Counted from the stretch's first letter, positions 1 through 9,594 are shown. The stretch is DNA of 64,000 nt from JAVBLG01 sp031553655 (GCA_031553655.1 JAVBLG010000072.1:16452-80451), one strand, 5' to 3'. Notes: a model not told the origin generated them from the sequence alone. Translations and numbers: made by a program.

Positions 1-13
1 TCCCAAGTTCAGC

Positions 14-1507
14 ATGGAAATAGCCTTTGCCGGCTGCAACATGGTATTGGAAACGTTGAGCGAGATTACCGAAGTGGAGAAAATAAGCCTTGTGGTTCCC
101 GATCAGGAATACGAAGCCGCTTGTCGATATGTTCCACGTATGGAAAACTCTGTTTACAAACTATCCGACTGTTGTGGCAAGCTCGCAGCCCTGAAAAAAG
201 AAAATTCAGTCCTTTTTATTGACGAACAAGCCTGTCTGGCCGACTCCGCGCTTATCGGCAAGGTAATGGAGCTGGCCCGGCATGAGGCGTGCGCCGTCTG
301 GTCTGATCCGGACAAATTGCTGGCTTCCTTCGGCTATGCGCATCGTTTGTATTTTTTTACGGCGCCCGGTGTGTATGTGCGGGATCTGCTGCCCGAACAG
401 CGCTACTTCGATATTATGTTGAACAAAATTCGCGACCGGGCCGATTGTGCGAGCTACCCCGTCACCCCTCAAGATATTCCCGCTATTTACGAGCGGTATA
501 TCCAAATCAACCCTTTACCATATCACTTTGTCATAGAGGCCACCAGCCGGTGCGACTCCAAGTGCATAATGTGCCCGTTTCATAGCTCTGACCCCCAAAT
601 TGCCGAAGGCAAGGTTTATGTTGGAAGCAAGGGCACCGATATGCCTCTGGAGAAATTCAGGTCGCTGGTGGATGAGATAACCGGCATTCCCTGGACTTGC
701 CTGCCTCCGTTACGGCCGAAGTTGATGGTTACCCCTCAGATGCGCGGAGAACCGCTGTTGGCGCCTGACTTTATGGACATGTGCCGATATGTCAAAGAAA
801 AGGGCTTGGGTCTTTCTTTTTCTTCCAATGGCAACAACCTGCACCGGAATAATATGACGGATTTTTTTCTTGATATCGGCCTTGATGAAATTCTCATCAG
901 CATTGACGCCGATGAAGAAACATTTTTGAAAGTACGTCCGCAACTGGATTATGCCAATATTATGCGGAATATATCAACATTATACGCAAAACGCGAAGCA
1001 AGAGGCCTGTCGGCTCCGAGGATATATACCAAAAATATTATTTTGCGGGACAGCCAGCTTACCAGCATGGAGCGGACAGCGGAATTTTTGGCCGACGTCT
1101 GCGATATGTCCGGCTTCTGCCATGAAAATTTTCCGGATTATCAATGCGGCACAGTGGGATATACCAAATACATGTTTGACGTTGATCCCGGCGGGCGTGT
1201 TCCTTGCCTGGCCCTGGCCGACACGACATCGGTGTTTGCCGAAGGCAATGTGAAGATGTGTTTTGGAGATATAAACGCCACACTGGGCAATGTTCACAGT
1301 CAGACGCTTCTGTCCATATTGTCCGGCAGCGAGTTCAGAAAGAAACTTTTGCGGAATAACGCCACAGGAATATTCGACAGCACAATATCCTGCAAAACTT
1401 GTTCATCATGGTTCAGCCAGTATAATCGCGTAAGAACAGTAGGCGATTATAACGTATATGAAAATCCGATTTTGAGCTATTGGGAAAAACGCCGGCAGCC
1501 CGCGTGA
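14..1507 (+). CDS. Radical SAM/SPASM protein of the glycan island (5' end may lie outside the window)
   Basis: The protein has 497 residues from the first ATG. A CX3CX2C cluster motif (CDSKCIMC, Cys180, 184, 187) opens a radical SAM core, and cysteines near residues 380-480 (ending CKTC) with 'GD..ATLGN' resemble a SPASM/twitch domain for extra Fe-S clusters. Residues 1-160 belong to another domain that vaguely recalls an NTP-transferase; I cannot assign it. The frame is open upstream to base 2, so the true start may lie outside the window. It overlaps the next gene by 4 bases (GTGA). The position at the head of a glycan operon suggests radical chemistry on a sugar or aglycone, but the substrate is unknown. 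Confidence 0.75.
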   Translation: MEIAFAGCNMVLETLSEITEVEKISLVVPDQEYEAACRYVPRMENSVYKLSDCCGKLAALKKENSVLFIDEQACLADSALIGKVMELARHEACAVWSDPDKLLASFGYAHRLYFFTAPGVYVRDLLPEQRYFDIMLNKIRDRADCASYPVTPQDIPAIYERYIQINPLPYHFVIEATSRCDSKCIMCPFHSSDPQIAEGKVYVGSKGTDMPLEKFRSLVDEITGIPWTCLPPLRPKLMVTPQMRGEPLLAPDFMDMCRYVKEKGLGLSFSSNGNNLHRNNMTDFFLDIGLDEILISIDADEETFLKVRPQLDYANIMRNISTLYAKREARGLSAPRIYTKNIILRDSQLTSMERTAEFLADVCDMSGFCHENFPDYQCGTVGYTKYMFDVDPGGRVPCLALADTTSVFAEGNVKMCFGDINATLGNVHSQTLLSILSGSEFRKKLLRNNATGIFDSTISCKTCSSWFSQYNRVRTVGDYNVYENPILSYWEKRRQPA

Positions 1508-2565
1508 AAATAATTTTTCATGACGGCGTGAACCGGCCGAAGGGAATCGGCGACAGTCTCTCTTCGTCACCGGAAAACCTGATTTATCAGACTGATCCAT
1601 TCCTGGCTTTCCTGCAGGCTGTAACAGGCGCGCGCGTTCTCAGGCTCATGGCTGTTGACGGCGGCAATGTGACGGGGGTGATTTCCTGGTGCGAAAAAAG
1701 CTCAAGTTACGGCACGGTTGTCAACAGCCTGCCCTGGTATGGCTCTTACGGGGCCTGTGTGCTGTCCTCCGAGGCTGAGCAGCGGGTAAGGCTCGAATTG
1801 GTGGAATCGTACGCTTCCTATCTCGGAGGTATTGGTGATTTACTGTCTTCGGTAACCATACTTTCGCCTTTTGAAAATGAACATCTGGAGTTGTACCGGA
1901 GTTGTTTGCGCCCCAACGCCGAAGACAGCCGCATCGGGCAGGTCACACGCCTGCCTGATGCCGGGGCGAACCTGGAGGAACGCCTGTTTGCCATGTTTAC
2001 TGAAGCCAAGCGCAGAGCCATCCGCAAAGCTTTTAGACAAAAATTTTCCTTTGCTGTAACGGATGATGACGATGCCTGGAATTTTTTGTGCGCGACGCAT
2101 CAGGAAAACATGGCGGCCATAGGAGGGCGTTCAAAACCGGCGGAGCATTTTGAGGCCATCAGGCAATACCTGCCGCCTGAAAAGCGGGAATTACTTTTGG
2201 CTTCTCTGAACGGCGAGCCTGTGGCTGCCCTGTTGCTGCTGACGCACAGCGCTTGTGTGGAGTATGTTACTCCCGTTATAAAACATGCATTCCGCCCGCT
2301 GCAGCCCTTATCTTTTTTAATCATGCACGGTATGACGCGGGCTGTTGAGCGCGGCGCGCTGTGGTGGAACTGGGGAGGAACCTGGCATAGCCAACACAGC
2401 CTGCATCGCTTCAAAGCCGGTTTTGGCGCTATGGACATGCCGTATACATATATTATTCAGTGCGAAAAAGATTTTCCGGAACTGTTGATTAATAATCCGG
2501 AGATTTCGGAGGCCTTTCCCTGGATGTATCTGTATCCATACCACTTATTGCCTGCGCGGGTTTAA
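1504..2565 (+). CDS. FemAB/GNAT-fold acyltransferase-like protein
   Basis: I start this gene at GTG 1504, which overlaps the previous stop as GTGA and gives 353 residues; an in-frame ATG at 1480 is possible but overlaps more. The second half (basic 'KRRAIRKAFRQKFSF', then 'NGEPVAALLLLTH', 'FLIMHGMTRAVERGALWWNWGG' region, 'LHRFKAGFGA') follows the layout of BioF2-like/FemAB acetyltransferases that use acyl-CoA or aminoacyl donors. In glycan clusters such proteins often N-acylate amino sugars, and that is the likely role here. No signal peptide or membrane segment is seen, so it should be cytoplasmic. The donor and acceptor cannot be read from sequence. Confidence 0.7.
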   Translation: MKIIFHDGVNRPKGIGDSLSSSPENLIYQTDPFLAFLQAVTGARVLRLMAVDGGNVTGVISWCEKSSSYGTVVNSLPWYGSYGACVLSSEAEQRVRLELVESYASYLGGIGDLLSSVTILSPFENEHLELYRSCLRPNAEDSRIGQVTRLPDAGANLEERLFAMFTEAKRRAIRKAFRQKFSFAVTDDDDAWNFLCATHQENMAAIGGRSKPAEHFEAIRQYLPPEKRELLLASLNGEPVAALLLLTHSACVEYVTPVIKHAFRPLQPLSFLIMHGMTRAVERGALWWNWGGTWHSQHSLHRFKAGFGAMDMPYTYIIQCEKDFPELLINNPEISEAFPWMYLYPYHLLPARV

Positions 2566-2575
2566 TGCCGCGTTT

Positions 2576-2620
2576 AGAGTATTTAGCTTGCGAAATGCTC
2601 TAACGGCCCGTGCGTTGTTA
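2576..2620. repeat. REP-like palindrome, copy 1
   Basis: The 26-bp imperfect palindrome AGAGTATTTAGC-TT-GCGAAATGCTCT (2576-2601) is followed by 'ACGGCCCGTGCGTTGT'. The same composite, with three or four substitutions, recurs at 61371-61410. Here it sits between the FemAB-like gene and the first formyltransferase gene. A REP-type extragenic element with a possible mRNA 3'-end role is inferred. Confidence 0.6.
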
Positions 2621-2732
2621 GGGACGTCTTGACGATGTGCCGCCGGCCGTATCAAAGAACAACCGGCTGCACAGTTTGCGTTCCAGACTTTATTTGACGT
2701 TTTTCGCGGAAAGAGAAAACAGGATTGTGGTT

Positions 2733-3641
2733 ATGTCCGATTTGCGCCTTGCATTCGTGGGTTGTGTGGAAGCCGGATATTTTATCGCTTCCAGATTGCT
2801 TCGGGCAGGTTTTTTACCTGAGGCGATTGTTTCCATAAGTGAAGCAACTGCGCGCCATAATCAGGTCAGCGGCTACAAATGTCTGTTCGATCTTGCTCCT
2901 GATGTCGAGCTTTACGAACCGGAACGCTACGATTTGAGCGCAAACGCCGATTTGGATTTTTTTGCCGCAAAGCGGTTTGATGTGTTGATTGTTCTCGGCT
3001 GGCAGAGGCTCATTCCGGCTACTGTTATTAAAAGTCTGAGTATGTGTGGGCTGACTATCCATGGTTCCGCAGACGGCCTGCCCAAGGGCAGGGGGAGATC
3101 GCCGATGAACTGGGCCATGATTGAAGGCAGAGATTCCTTCAAACTGTCCGTGTTGACCCTTGCGGAAGGGGCCGATGCGGGTGTTATTCTTGGCACTATG
3201 GAGTTCGACATTCTCCCCGCTGATACTATAAAGACATTATATTACAAAAATGCTCTGGCGGCATCTGAACTACTCATCAGGATTCTCCCTCACCTTCCAG
3301 AATTATCGGGCATTATTCAGGATGAATCGCAGGCTACCTATTATCCCAAGCGCACGCCGGAAGACGGCCGAATTATCTGGACGGAAAATGCGCTAACGAT
3401 CGAGCGTATGGTGCGGGCGCTGACCAGGCCGTACCCCGGAGCGCGAACCTGTCTGGGTTATGAACAGCTTTTGATTTGGCATGGCCAGGTTTTTGACGGA
3501 AAACTTTCAGTTTGTTCCGAACCGGGGCGGGTAGGCGCTGTCTTTGCCGATGGAGCTTTCCTTGTCGGCACGGGTAAGTCCGATTTTTTGGTTATGGATT
3601 ATGACGGTCCGCGCCCGCAAGAAGGAGACTCTCTGAAATGA
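2733..3641 (+). CDS. Formyltransferase-like protein (10-formyl-THF dependent fold, altered active site)
   Basis: I chose ATG 2733, preceded by AGGA with an 8-base spacer; the frame is open further upstream to about 2637 without a good ribosome site. The 302-residue product has the formyl_trans_N layout. The folate/active-site segment reads T108-I-H110-G-S with 'GLPKGRGRSP' and 'GADAG' (Asp148), against N-x-H-x-S-L-L-P in methionyl-tRNA and sugar formyltransferases. The catalytic His and Asp are kept, but the Asn is Thr. It probably N-formylates an amino sugar nucleotide, if active. The stop overlaps the next start (ATGA), showing tight coupling. Confidence 0.75.
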   Translation: MSDLRLAFVGCVEAGYFIASRLLRAGFLPEAIVSISEATARHNQVSGYKCLFDLAPDVELYEPERYDLSANADLDFFAAKRFDVLIVLGWQRLIPATVIKSLSMCGLTIHGSADGLPKGRGRSPMNWAMIEGRDSFKLSVLTLAEGADAGVILGTMEFDILPADTIKTLYYKNALAASELLIRILPHLPELSGIIQDESQATYYPKRTPEDGRIIWTENALTIERMVRALTRPYPGARTCLGYEQLLIWHGQVFDGKLSVCSEPGRVGAVFADGAFLVGTGKSDFLVMDYDGPRPQEGDSLK

Positions 3642-4339
3642 ATTTTACCTATGCCGCTTACGGGCGGATGCTGGAAAATCTTCTGACCACGCACAAGGCG
3701 GTTACTTATGACAATTTGCGTGGGCATCATGAGCCTGTTTTTGTTCTGCGGCACGACATTGATTATGGATTGGAATTTTTGGGCGATATACCGGCAATCG
3801 AATACGAGTTGGGCGTCAGGGCCACATATTTTCTTCAGGTAGCTTCGGATTTCTATAATATTTTTTCCCCCGCCCAATATGCGGTCATGGAAAATTTGAA
3901 AAGCCTCGGGCACTGTTTCGGTCTGCATTCAGACAGTCCGGTCCGCGTTTCGGCTGAGGAAATACAGAATTTCATCGATTGGGAAAAATCCGTTTTATCT
4001 CTGGCGAAAGTGCGCATTGACGCGATATCTTTCCATCAGCCATCGGATGCTGTGTTGAATAACTCAGTGAAGATACACGAAATAAATACGTACGATCGCC
4101 AGGATATGTCCGGATACAGCTATCTGGCGGACAGCAGGGGGCGCTGGCCCAAAGGCGATCCAATGGAATATTTGGCACATCACCCCGGCGCATCCTTGCA
4201 AATTCTTGTTCACCCCATCCTATGGGGCCGCGAGGAGCATGGATTTCACCAAGTGGCTCTGGACAGCGTTGACTCCAAAGCCGAAGGTTTGCGCGCCTAC
4301 CTTTATAAGCATATTCATGATCTACCTGAGCGGAGATGA
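3638..4339 (+). CDS. Polysaccharide deacetylase-like protein
   Basis: This 233-residue protein starts inside the previous stop codon (ATGA). 'FVLRHDIDYG' (His39-Asp40-x-Asp42) and 'GHCFGLHSD' (His92, His97) match the Asp-Asp and HxxxxH metal-binding motifs of the NodB/carbohydrate esterase 4 fold. There is no signal peptide, so it is likely cytoplasmic and acts on a nucleotide-linked or lipid-linked sugar. In this island it may expose an amine that the neighbouring acyl- or formyltransferases then modify; that order is inference. A second, divergent member of the fold is at 12930-13643. Confidence 0.75.
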   Translation: MNFTYAAYGRMLENLLTTHKAVTYDNLRGHHEPVFVLRHDIDYGLEFLGDIPAIEYELGVRATYFLQVASDFYNIFSPAQYAVMENLKSLGHCFGLHSDSPVRVSAEEIQNFIDWEKSVLSLAKVRIDAISFHQPSDAVLNNSVKIHEINTYDRQDMSGYSYLADSRGRWPKGDPMEYLAHHPGASLQILVHPILWGREEHGFHQVALDSVDSKAEGLRAYLYKHIHDLPERR

Positions 4340-4342
4340 TTT

Positions 4343-5773
4343 ATGGCCATATTTTCTGAATTCAAGCGGCGTATAAGACGCTACTTCAGGCTTTCCACCG
4401 GAGAGATCCTGCCGGACTGGCATCTGGACATCCTGATTGAGATGGCCAATAGGACCTGCTCTCAGGTATTGCCGTTTGAAGCTATGCCGTTCGCCGACAT
4501 CCCGAAAGTTGAAGGAGAATATAAATTGGCCTTTGTGTCTAATCTGGCCAACAATCATTATATTCTATCAGGGGCATTAAGCGAAAAAGGAATTAACTGC
4601 CGGTTGCTTTTTGAGCCGTCCTTTATGGATAATTACCCGTTGTCACACCCGGCCTGGGAGGAGCAGTGCGGGGAATATTCAGTATTGCCCGATGTTGAAT
4701 CCATAAGCCGGGATTGGGCCGCACCGGAAAGGTGCATTGCTTGCGGCTATGACAATACATTGTATTTTTTGCCCCGGCTGTTTGATTATGATACCATGAA
4801 TGCTCGCCTGAGCGGCACCGGCATTACGGTTAAGGAACCCGTGCATTATCTTAAAATGCTTAATGTGCTGCCTCACCTGGAGTTGCTGCGTCATATGAAC
4901 GAGGCTGATGTTCTTCAGGTCAGCGGCAATGCCATTGGCCTGGCCTCTTTTCTTGACAAACCCTATGTTACTTTCCCCTTTGGCGGAGACCTGTATATAA
5001 CGCCATTTACCGACAATATTCACGGATGGCATCAGGTGCAGGGTTTCAGGAGGGCCGCAATGCATGTGGCCTCCGGAGGTTTGATGCTTGATTCGCTGCA
5101 TAAATTGGGCATAGACGACAAAAAAATCGCGCGGCTGCCCATGATGATTGACACCGACAGATACTCCCCGATAAGCGAATCTTCATTGCGGGCCGAGCTT
5201 GAACGGCGTTACCCCGGCAAGTTCATCATTTTCATGTTTTCCCGCCAGAATTGGTATTGGAAGGGTAATGACAAGTTTTTTCGGGCCATGGCCCGTATTC
5301 CTGAAATTAGAGATAGGGCGGTGCTGATTTGCCCCTGGTGGGGGCAAGATCTGGACGCCTCGGATGCTCTGATCCATTCTTTGGGACTGGAAGATTGCAT
5401 AGTAAAACTTGGAATTTTAAACAAGGGCGCCTTAAAGCAATATATTGACGCCGCGGATCTGTGTGTGGATCAGTTTACGCTGGGAGCTATAGGAGCCGCT
5501 TCACTTGAGGCCATGAGCCTGGGCAAGCCCTTGATGGTCTTTCACGACGCCGGGCAACATTTTTCTTTTGCCGAACCGGTGCCTGTGCTTAACGCCTGTT
5601 CGGAAGATGAAATTTTTGAGGCCTTGCTCGTAGCTCTGACCGAGGGCAAAAGCATGTCCGCGCTTGGGCGTAAAGCCCGTGAATGGGTGATCAAATATCA
5701 TAGTGTCCACGCCTTGTGGCCGGAATATGACCAGGTTTATCGTAAGGCCATATCCACGTATCGCGCGGTGTGA
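4343..5773 (+). CDS. Glycosyltransferase, GT4-like (GT-B fold)
   Basis: The 476-residue protein starts 3 bases after the previous stop, with CGGAGA upstream. The C-terminal half has the GT4 signature: a nucleotide-binding strand ('FIIFMFSRQNWYWKGND'), 'LICPWWGQD', and the distal E-x7-E-type segment 'GAIGAASLEAMSLGKPLMVF'. Residues 1-250 would bind the acceptor. It should transfer a sugar from a nucleotide donor to the growing glycan or protein in the cytoplasm. It ends the tightly packed part of the operon; 70 AT-rich bases follow before the next gene. Confidence 0.8.
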   Translation: MAIFSEFKRRIRRYFRLSTGEILPDWHLDILIEMANRTCSQVLPFEAMPFADIPKVEGEYKLAFVSNLANNHYILSGALSEKGINCRLLFEPSFMDNYPLSHPAWEEQCGEYSVLPDVESISRDWAAPERCIACGYDNTLYFLPRLFDYDTMNARLSGTGITVKEPVHYLKMLNVLPHLELLRHMNEADVLQVSGNAIGLASFLDKPYVTFPFGGDLYITPFTDNIHGWHQVQGFRRAAMHVASGGLMLDSLHKLGIDDKKIARLPMMIDTDRYSPISESSLRAELERRYPGKFIIFMFSRQNWYWKGNDKFFRAMARIPEIRDRAVLICPWWGQDLDASDALIHSLGLEDCIVKLGILNKGALKQYIDAADLCVDQFTLGAIGAASLEAMSLGKPLMVFHDAGQHFSFAEPVPVLNACSEDEIFEALLVALTEGKSMSALGRKAREWVIKYHSVHALWPEYDQVYRKAISTYRAV

Positions 5774-5843
5774 GGTTTGGAGCCGCTTTCGTAACTGCCC
5801 GCGTAATCTGGAAAAATTATATATTTTATAGTAGACTGCAAGA

Positions 5844-6644
5844 ATGAACATAATTTTTTTAGGAAGCTATCCGTGGAGCCTTTTATTTCTAAAAAAACTT
5901 CTTGATTCTAAAAAAGTTTCTGTTGTTGGGATTGCAACAAAATGGAACAGTCGCAAGCACAGCAAAAATGAACCAACACCCGTAGAAAAATATTGCTCAC
6001 AAAATGGGCTTTCTAATATTTTATGCTTGTATGACAATTTGCCGGATATAATTTTGGATAAAAAAGTTGAAATTGCCATATCCTCTGCATATCCATATAA
6101 AATTAAAAATGACATCCTGTCGCTGATGCCTTTCGGAGGAATTAATATTCACCCATCACTTTTGCCGCGCTGGCGCGGCCCGGATCCTGTGCGGCGCGCC
6201 ATCTTAAATGATGATCAGTATATAGGTTGTACTATCCATTGTTTAACAGATGAATTTGACGAAGGCGACATCCTTTGGCAAGAAGCTATTCCTTATGAAG
6301 GACAATGCTGTGGAGATATTTTAAATATAATTGGAAATGAATGCGCTATGTCATTAGAAAATGTTGTAGTGTCATATTGTACAGGCGAGCTGAAAGCTTG
6401 GCCGCAAAATGGCGCTATTACATATGCAACCAATTTAAGCCCCACAGAAATGATTGTAACACGTGAGAATACCTGCCATGAAATAAAACGGATTCATGCC
6501 GCTATGATGCCCTTCCGGAATACTTATTTTGACGATAGTATTGATACATCATTCTTTTTTAGTGAAGTTAGCTTGGAAAAAAAGCCGTTGCCATATGTTA
6601 AAAAAGAAGTAAAAAATGGTGACTTGTGGTTATTGCCAGTGTAA
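5844..6644 (+). CDS. Sugar N-formyltransferase (methionyl-tRNA formyltransferase fold)
   Basis: This 266-residue protein has the canonical motif N101-I-H103-PSLLPRWRGPDP and Asp139 in 'DEFDEGDIL', the catalytic triad of the 10-formyltetrahydrofolate formyltransferase family. It lacks the C-terminal tRNA-binding domain of Fmt in recognisable form, so an amino-sugar substrate is more likely than Met-tRNA. The gene is clearly richer in A+T than both neighbours, suggesting separate acquisition. It is the second formyltransferase of the cluster, and unlike the one at 2733-3641 its active site is intact. Confidence 0.8.
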   Translation: MNIIFLGSYPWSLLFLKKLLDSKKVSVVGIATKWNSRKHSKNEPTPVEKYCSQNGLSNILCLYDNLPDIILDKKVEIAISSAYPYKIKNDILSLMPFGGINIHPSLLPRWRGPDPVRRAILNDDQYIGCTIHCLTDEFDEGDILWQEAIPYEGQCCGDILNIIGNECAMSLENVVVSYCTGELKAWPQNGAITYATNLSPTEMIVTRENTCHEIKRIHAAMMPFRNTYFDDSIDTSFFFSEVSLEKKPLPYVKKEVKNGDLWLLPV

Positions 6645-6774
6645 GCCCCCACAGGATAACTCGTTTGGATATATTGAAATTGTTGGATATGCTTTTTGCG
6701 AATTATAGTTCCTTGTTGTTCGAGGCGCGTCCTCGTGTTAATCAGCCAGCTATGTGAAATCTGGAGCCGCTAGT

Positions 6775-7914
6775 ATGAAGCTGACTTCTCCCGAATTTGG
6801 TGCGGAAGAAATTTCAAGCCTGGAGCAATGCCTCAAATCAGGCTGGGTCACTCAAGGACCCATGACGGCAAAATTTGAACGGATGTTTGCCGAACGGCAT
6901 TGTGTAGGCCATGCTCTGGCCTGCACATCATGCACCGCCGCCTTGCATATGGCGGTGTGGGCCTTGGACATAGGCCCGGGGGATGAGGTGATTGTGCCTG
7001 CCTTCACCTGGATTTCGTCCGCCAATTGCGTTGAATTCGTTGGGGCCAAGCCGGTTTTTGTTGATGTGCGGCCGGGAACGTTCAATCTTGATCCCGACGC
7101 GGTTGCGGCGGCCATAACTTCCAGAACCAGGGCCATTATGGCTGTGCATCTTTTCGGGCTGCCCGCGGAAATGGATACCTTGAATTCCCTTGCGCTGCGG
7201 CATGGGCTGTTTGTGGTGGAAGACGCCGCCTGCGCCGTGGGGTCCACCTGCCACGGCCGCCCGGTGGGCAGCCACGGTAATCCCACCTGTTTTTCCTTTC
7301 ATCCCCGCAAGGTCATCACAACAGGCGAGGGTGGAATGCTGACCACCAATGACTCGGACTTCGCCCGCCGTGTCAGCGCCCTGCGCAGCCATGGTTCCAC
7401 AGGATTGCCGCCGGGAGTGGGCGCTCCCAAGCCATATATCATGGATGATTTTCCCTTGCTGGGCAACAATTACCGACTTTCGGACATTCAGGCCGCCATT
7501 GGCGTGGCCCAGATGGGCAGGTTGGAGAAATTGCTGGATGAGCGCCTGCGTCTGGCGCAAAATTATTTATGCTTGTTGGCGGATTTGGATGATATGGCCT
7601 TGCCTGAAACGCCGGAAGGGTACGGCCATACATATCAGTCTTTTGTGCTGCGCTTGCTGGAGGGCGGCAAAAAACGCCGCGACCGGATCATGGATCATCT
7701 GGCGGCTTGCGATATACAAACGCGCCCCGGCACCCATGCCGTGCATCGGCTGGCCTATTACGCCGACAAGTATGGGCTGAAGCCGGATGATTTTCCCGTT
7801 GCCGCCGCCAGTGAGGATTTATCCCTGACCATACCTGTTTTTCCCGGAATGACCGATGCGGATCAGGACAAGGTAGCCCGCGCGTTGCGTGAGGCTTTGT
7901 CTCTGAAAGTTTAA
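6775..7914 (+). CDS. DegT/DnrJ/EryC1/StrS-family sugar aminotransferase (PLP)
   Basis: The gene starts at ATG 6775 (GGAG 8 bases upstream; an in-frame GTG at 6754 is weaker) and encodes 379 residues, normal for the family. 'CFSFHPRKVITTGEGG' holds the PLP lysine (Lys179), and 'VVEDAACAVG' holds the Asp that pairs with the pyridine nitrogen. The reaction is transamination of a keto-sugar nucleotide from glutamate or glutamine to an amino sugar, feeding the acyl- and formyltransferases. The epimerase/dehydratase-like gene 12 bases downstream may act on the same nucleotide sugar. Confidence 0.9.
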   Translation: MKLTSPEFGAEEISSLEQCLKSGWVTQGPMTAKFERMFAERHCVGHALACTSCTAALHMAVWALDIGPGDEVIVPAFTWISSANCVEFVGAKPVFVDVRPGTFNLDPDAVAAAITSRTRAIMAVHLFGLPAEMDTLNSLALRHGLFVVEDAACAVGSTCHGRPVGSHGNPTCFSFHPRKVITTGEGGMLTTNDSDFARRVSALRSHGSTGLPPGVGAPKPYIMDDFPLLGNNYRLSDIQAAIGVAQMGRLEKLLDERLRLAQNYLCLLADLDDMALPETPEGYGHTYQSFVLRLLEGGKKRRDRIMDHLAACDIQTRPGTHAVHRLAYYADKYGLKPDDFPVAAASEDLSLTIPVFPGMTDADQDKVARALREALSLKV

Positions 7915-7926
7915 CAGGGGTATGTC

Positions 7927-8799
7927 ATGAAAGCGGCGGTGATAGGAGCCGGATTTGTGGGGTGTGAACTTGCCGGGCGGCTTCTTGCCGAAGGGCATGA
8001 GGTCTGCTTGATGGGGCGTTCACTTGCCGGTAAAACGATATGCATGTTCCAGCATACCGATGTGCGGGAATCGGTCGTATTTCCTTTTAAACCCGACGCG
8101 GTTTTCTATCTGGCGCAATATTCCGATTATAAGGATTTTCCCCGGGGAGCCGCCGCCCTGTTCGACGTGAACCTGGCGGGAGTAGTGCGCGCGGCGCAGG
8201 CCGCCCTGGAGAGCGGTTGCCGATTTTTTTTCCATGCCTCCACCGGAAATGTATATACGCCTTCGTTTAACGCTCTGAGCGAAAAAGACAGCAGCACGAA
8301 TGCCGAACCTTACGCTGTAAGCAAACGCCTTGCTGAAGAGGCTCTGACGCTTTTTTCTCCCTGGATGCGAGTGTGCTCAGGCCGTATCTTCGGTGTGTTC
8401 GGCCCAGGGCAATCAAACAGACTTCCAGTCTTGATTCTGAAAAAACTAATGGCCGGAGAGAGTTTGTACCTGGCTCCCCATCCTTTATTAGGCGCGGATG
8501 GCGGATTACATATTTCGTATATTTATAATAAAGATTTATGCCGTATTTTAGTATATATGGCGGAAAAAGCCATGTGCGGCGAAACAGTTCCGGAAATTTT
8601 GAATCTGGCTGGTCCCGGTGACCTGTCTCTACAATGCATGGCCATGGCCATGGGGCGGATTTTGGGCAGACAGCCCGTATTTGAAGAGTCCGCAAATCCC
8701 AGAATCTTTGATCTGCGGGCGGACATTGGCCTGCTGCGGCGTACGCTTATGCCGGACTTTACTCCATTGGAGGAAGCTCTGGCCGAAACCTGCGCCTGA
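7927..8799 (+). CDS. NAD-dependent epimerase/dehydratase (extended SDR)
   Basis: The 290-residue protein begins with the Rossmann motif GAGFVG (residues 7-12). It carries Ser105/Thr106 ('HASTGNVY') and Tyr129-x3-Lys133 ('YAVSK'), the SDR catalytic residues. It probably interconverts a nucleotide sugar by 4-keto chemistry, working with the aminotransferase just upstream. An AGGGG ribosome site precedes ATG 7927. The gene ends two bases before the stop of a convergent gene, leaving no room for a dedicated terminator. Confidence 0.85.
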   Translation: MKAAVIGAGFVGCELAGRLLAEGHEVCLMGRSLAGKTICMFQHTDVRESVVFPFKPDAVFYLAQYSDYKDFPRGAAALFDVNLAGVVRAAQAALESGCRFFFHASTGNVYTPSFNALSEKDSSTNAEPYAVSKRLAEEALTLFSPWMRVCSGRIFGVFGPGQSNRLPVLILKKLMAGESLYLAPHPLLGADGGLHISYIYNKDLCRILVYMAEKAMCGETVPEILNLAGPGDLSLQCMAMAMGRILGRQPVFEESANPRIFDLRADIGLLRRTLMPDFTPLEEALAETCA

Positions 8800-8801
8800 A
8801 T

Positions 8802-9587
8802 TTATTTCGCCCATACTTCCATAATTTTTTCCAAAGCCGCCGCGTCAAATCCCGTTTGCGGATCCATAAAAACATGAGGCAGTTGGTTGAGGTAGCCCGC
8901 ATGATCCTCTCCCTCCGGACTCTCCACGGCCAAAACATTGTCTGGCATACCGCATTCATAAACCTGTTTCCAGCATCTGGAGGAAACCGCGTAAAGGGCG
9001 CCGTCGTCAACCCATACTCGCTCCAGATCCTGGCTACGTAAAAAACTGTTCGAATCTTTTGCCGCGTCATTCAATAATACATCAGAAGCGGCAAAAGGTA
9101 ACCGCAAGCTGCCGTCGTTCAATGCGGTGCGAGGGGTTTCAAGGCTATTCCAGAGCGGATTCATTGCGGGGGGCAACGGCACAACGGAGACTGCGGTATC
9201 AGGGTCGTCTTTCTCCACAGCGGCAACAAAATGGCTCAACCGCTGCTCCGACACCCAGCCGCACGCCGGGCGGCAAACATAAACGCGAAGAGTATTGGCG
9301 TAATTATGAATTTCCGGTTCCTGCTGCCGCGTAACCAATGCCGCGCCCAATTCCGAACGCAGAGGGGACGTGGCGGGGCTGGAGCCTATATAGTAGATAC
9401 CCTCCAGCCCCGAAATGCGCGGGCCGGGATACACGGCCCACGGTTGCGGGCAGCATATGGGCAGCCGCACATATTTATGAAACATGCCGCCAACAGGCGC
9501 GAGCAGCCGCGCAACAAGCTCCCGTCTGGCCAAAATGGCCAGTTCCAACTGTGTGTGCCCTGTCAGCGAAATGATGCAAATATTCAT
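8802..9587 (-). CDS. Degenerate CMP-nonulosonate-synthetase-like protein
   Basis: This 261-residue protein has no obvious name. Its middle and C-terminal part ('DTAVSVVPLPPAMNPLW', 'FLRSQDLERVWVDDGALYAV') matches the pattern of acylneuraminate cytidylyltransferases (roughly 'sVt..d.nPyw', 'R.QDLp.vy..nGaiYa'). The N-terminal nucleotide-binding loop (PARGGSKxxxxKN) is absent: the protein starts 'MNICIISLTGHTQLEL'. It therefore looks like a cytidylyltransferase fold without its catalytic loop, next to an intact copy at 9595. It may be a regulatory partner, or it may bind a different substrate. It is the last gene of the long minus-strand operon, 7 bases after the intact copy. Confidence 0.6.
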   Translation of the reverse strand: MNICIISLTGHTQLELAILARRELVARLLAPVGGMFHKYVRLPICCPQPWAVYPGPRISGLEGIYYIGSSPATSPLRSELGAALVTRQQEPEIHNYANTLRVYVCRPACGWVSEQRLSHFVAAVEKDDPDTAVSVVPLPPAMNPLWNSLETPRTALNDGSLRLPFAASDVLLNDAAKDSNSFLRSQDLERVWVDDGALYAVSSRCWKQVYECGMPDNVLAVESPEGEDHAGYLNQLPHVFMDPQTGFDAAALEKIMEVWAK

Positions 9588-9594
9588 GGATGAC

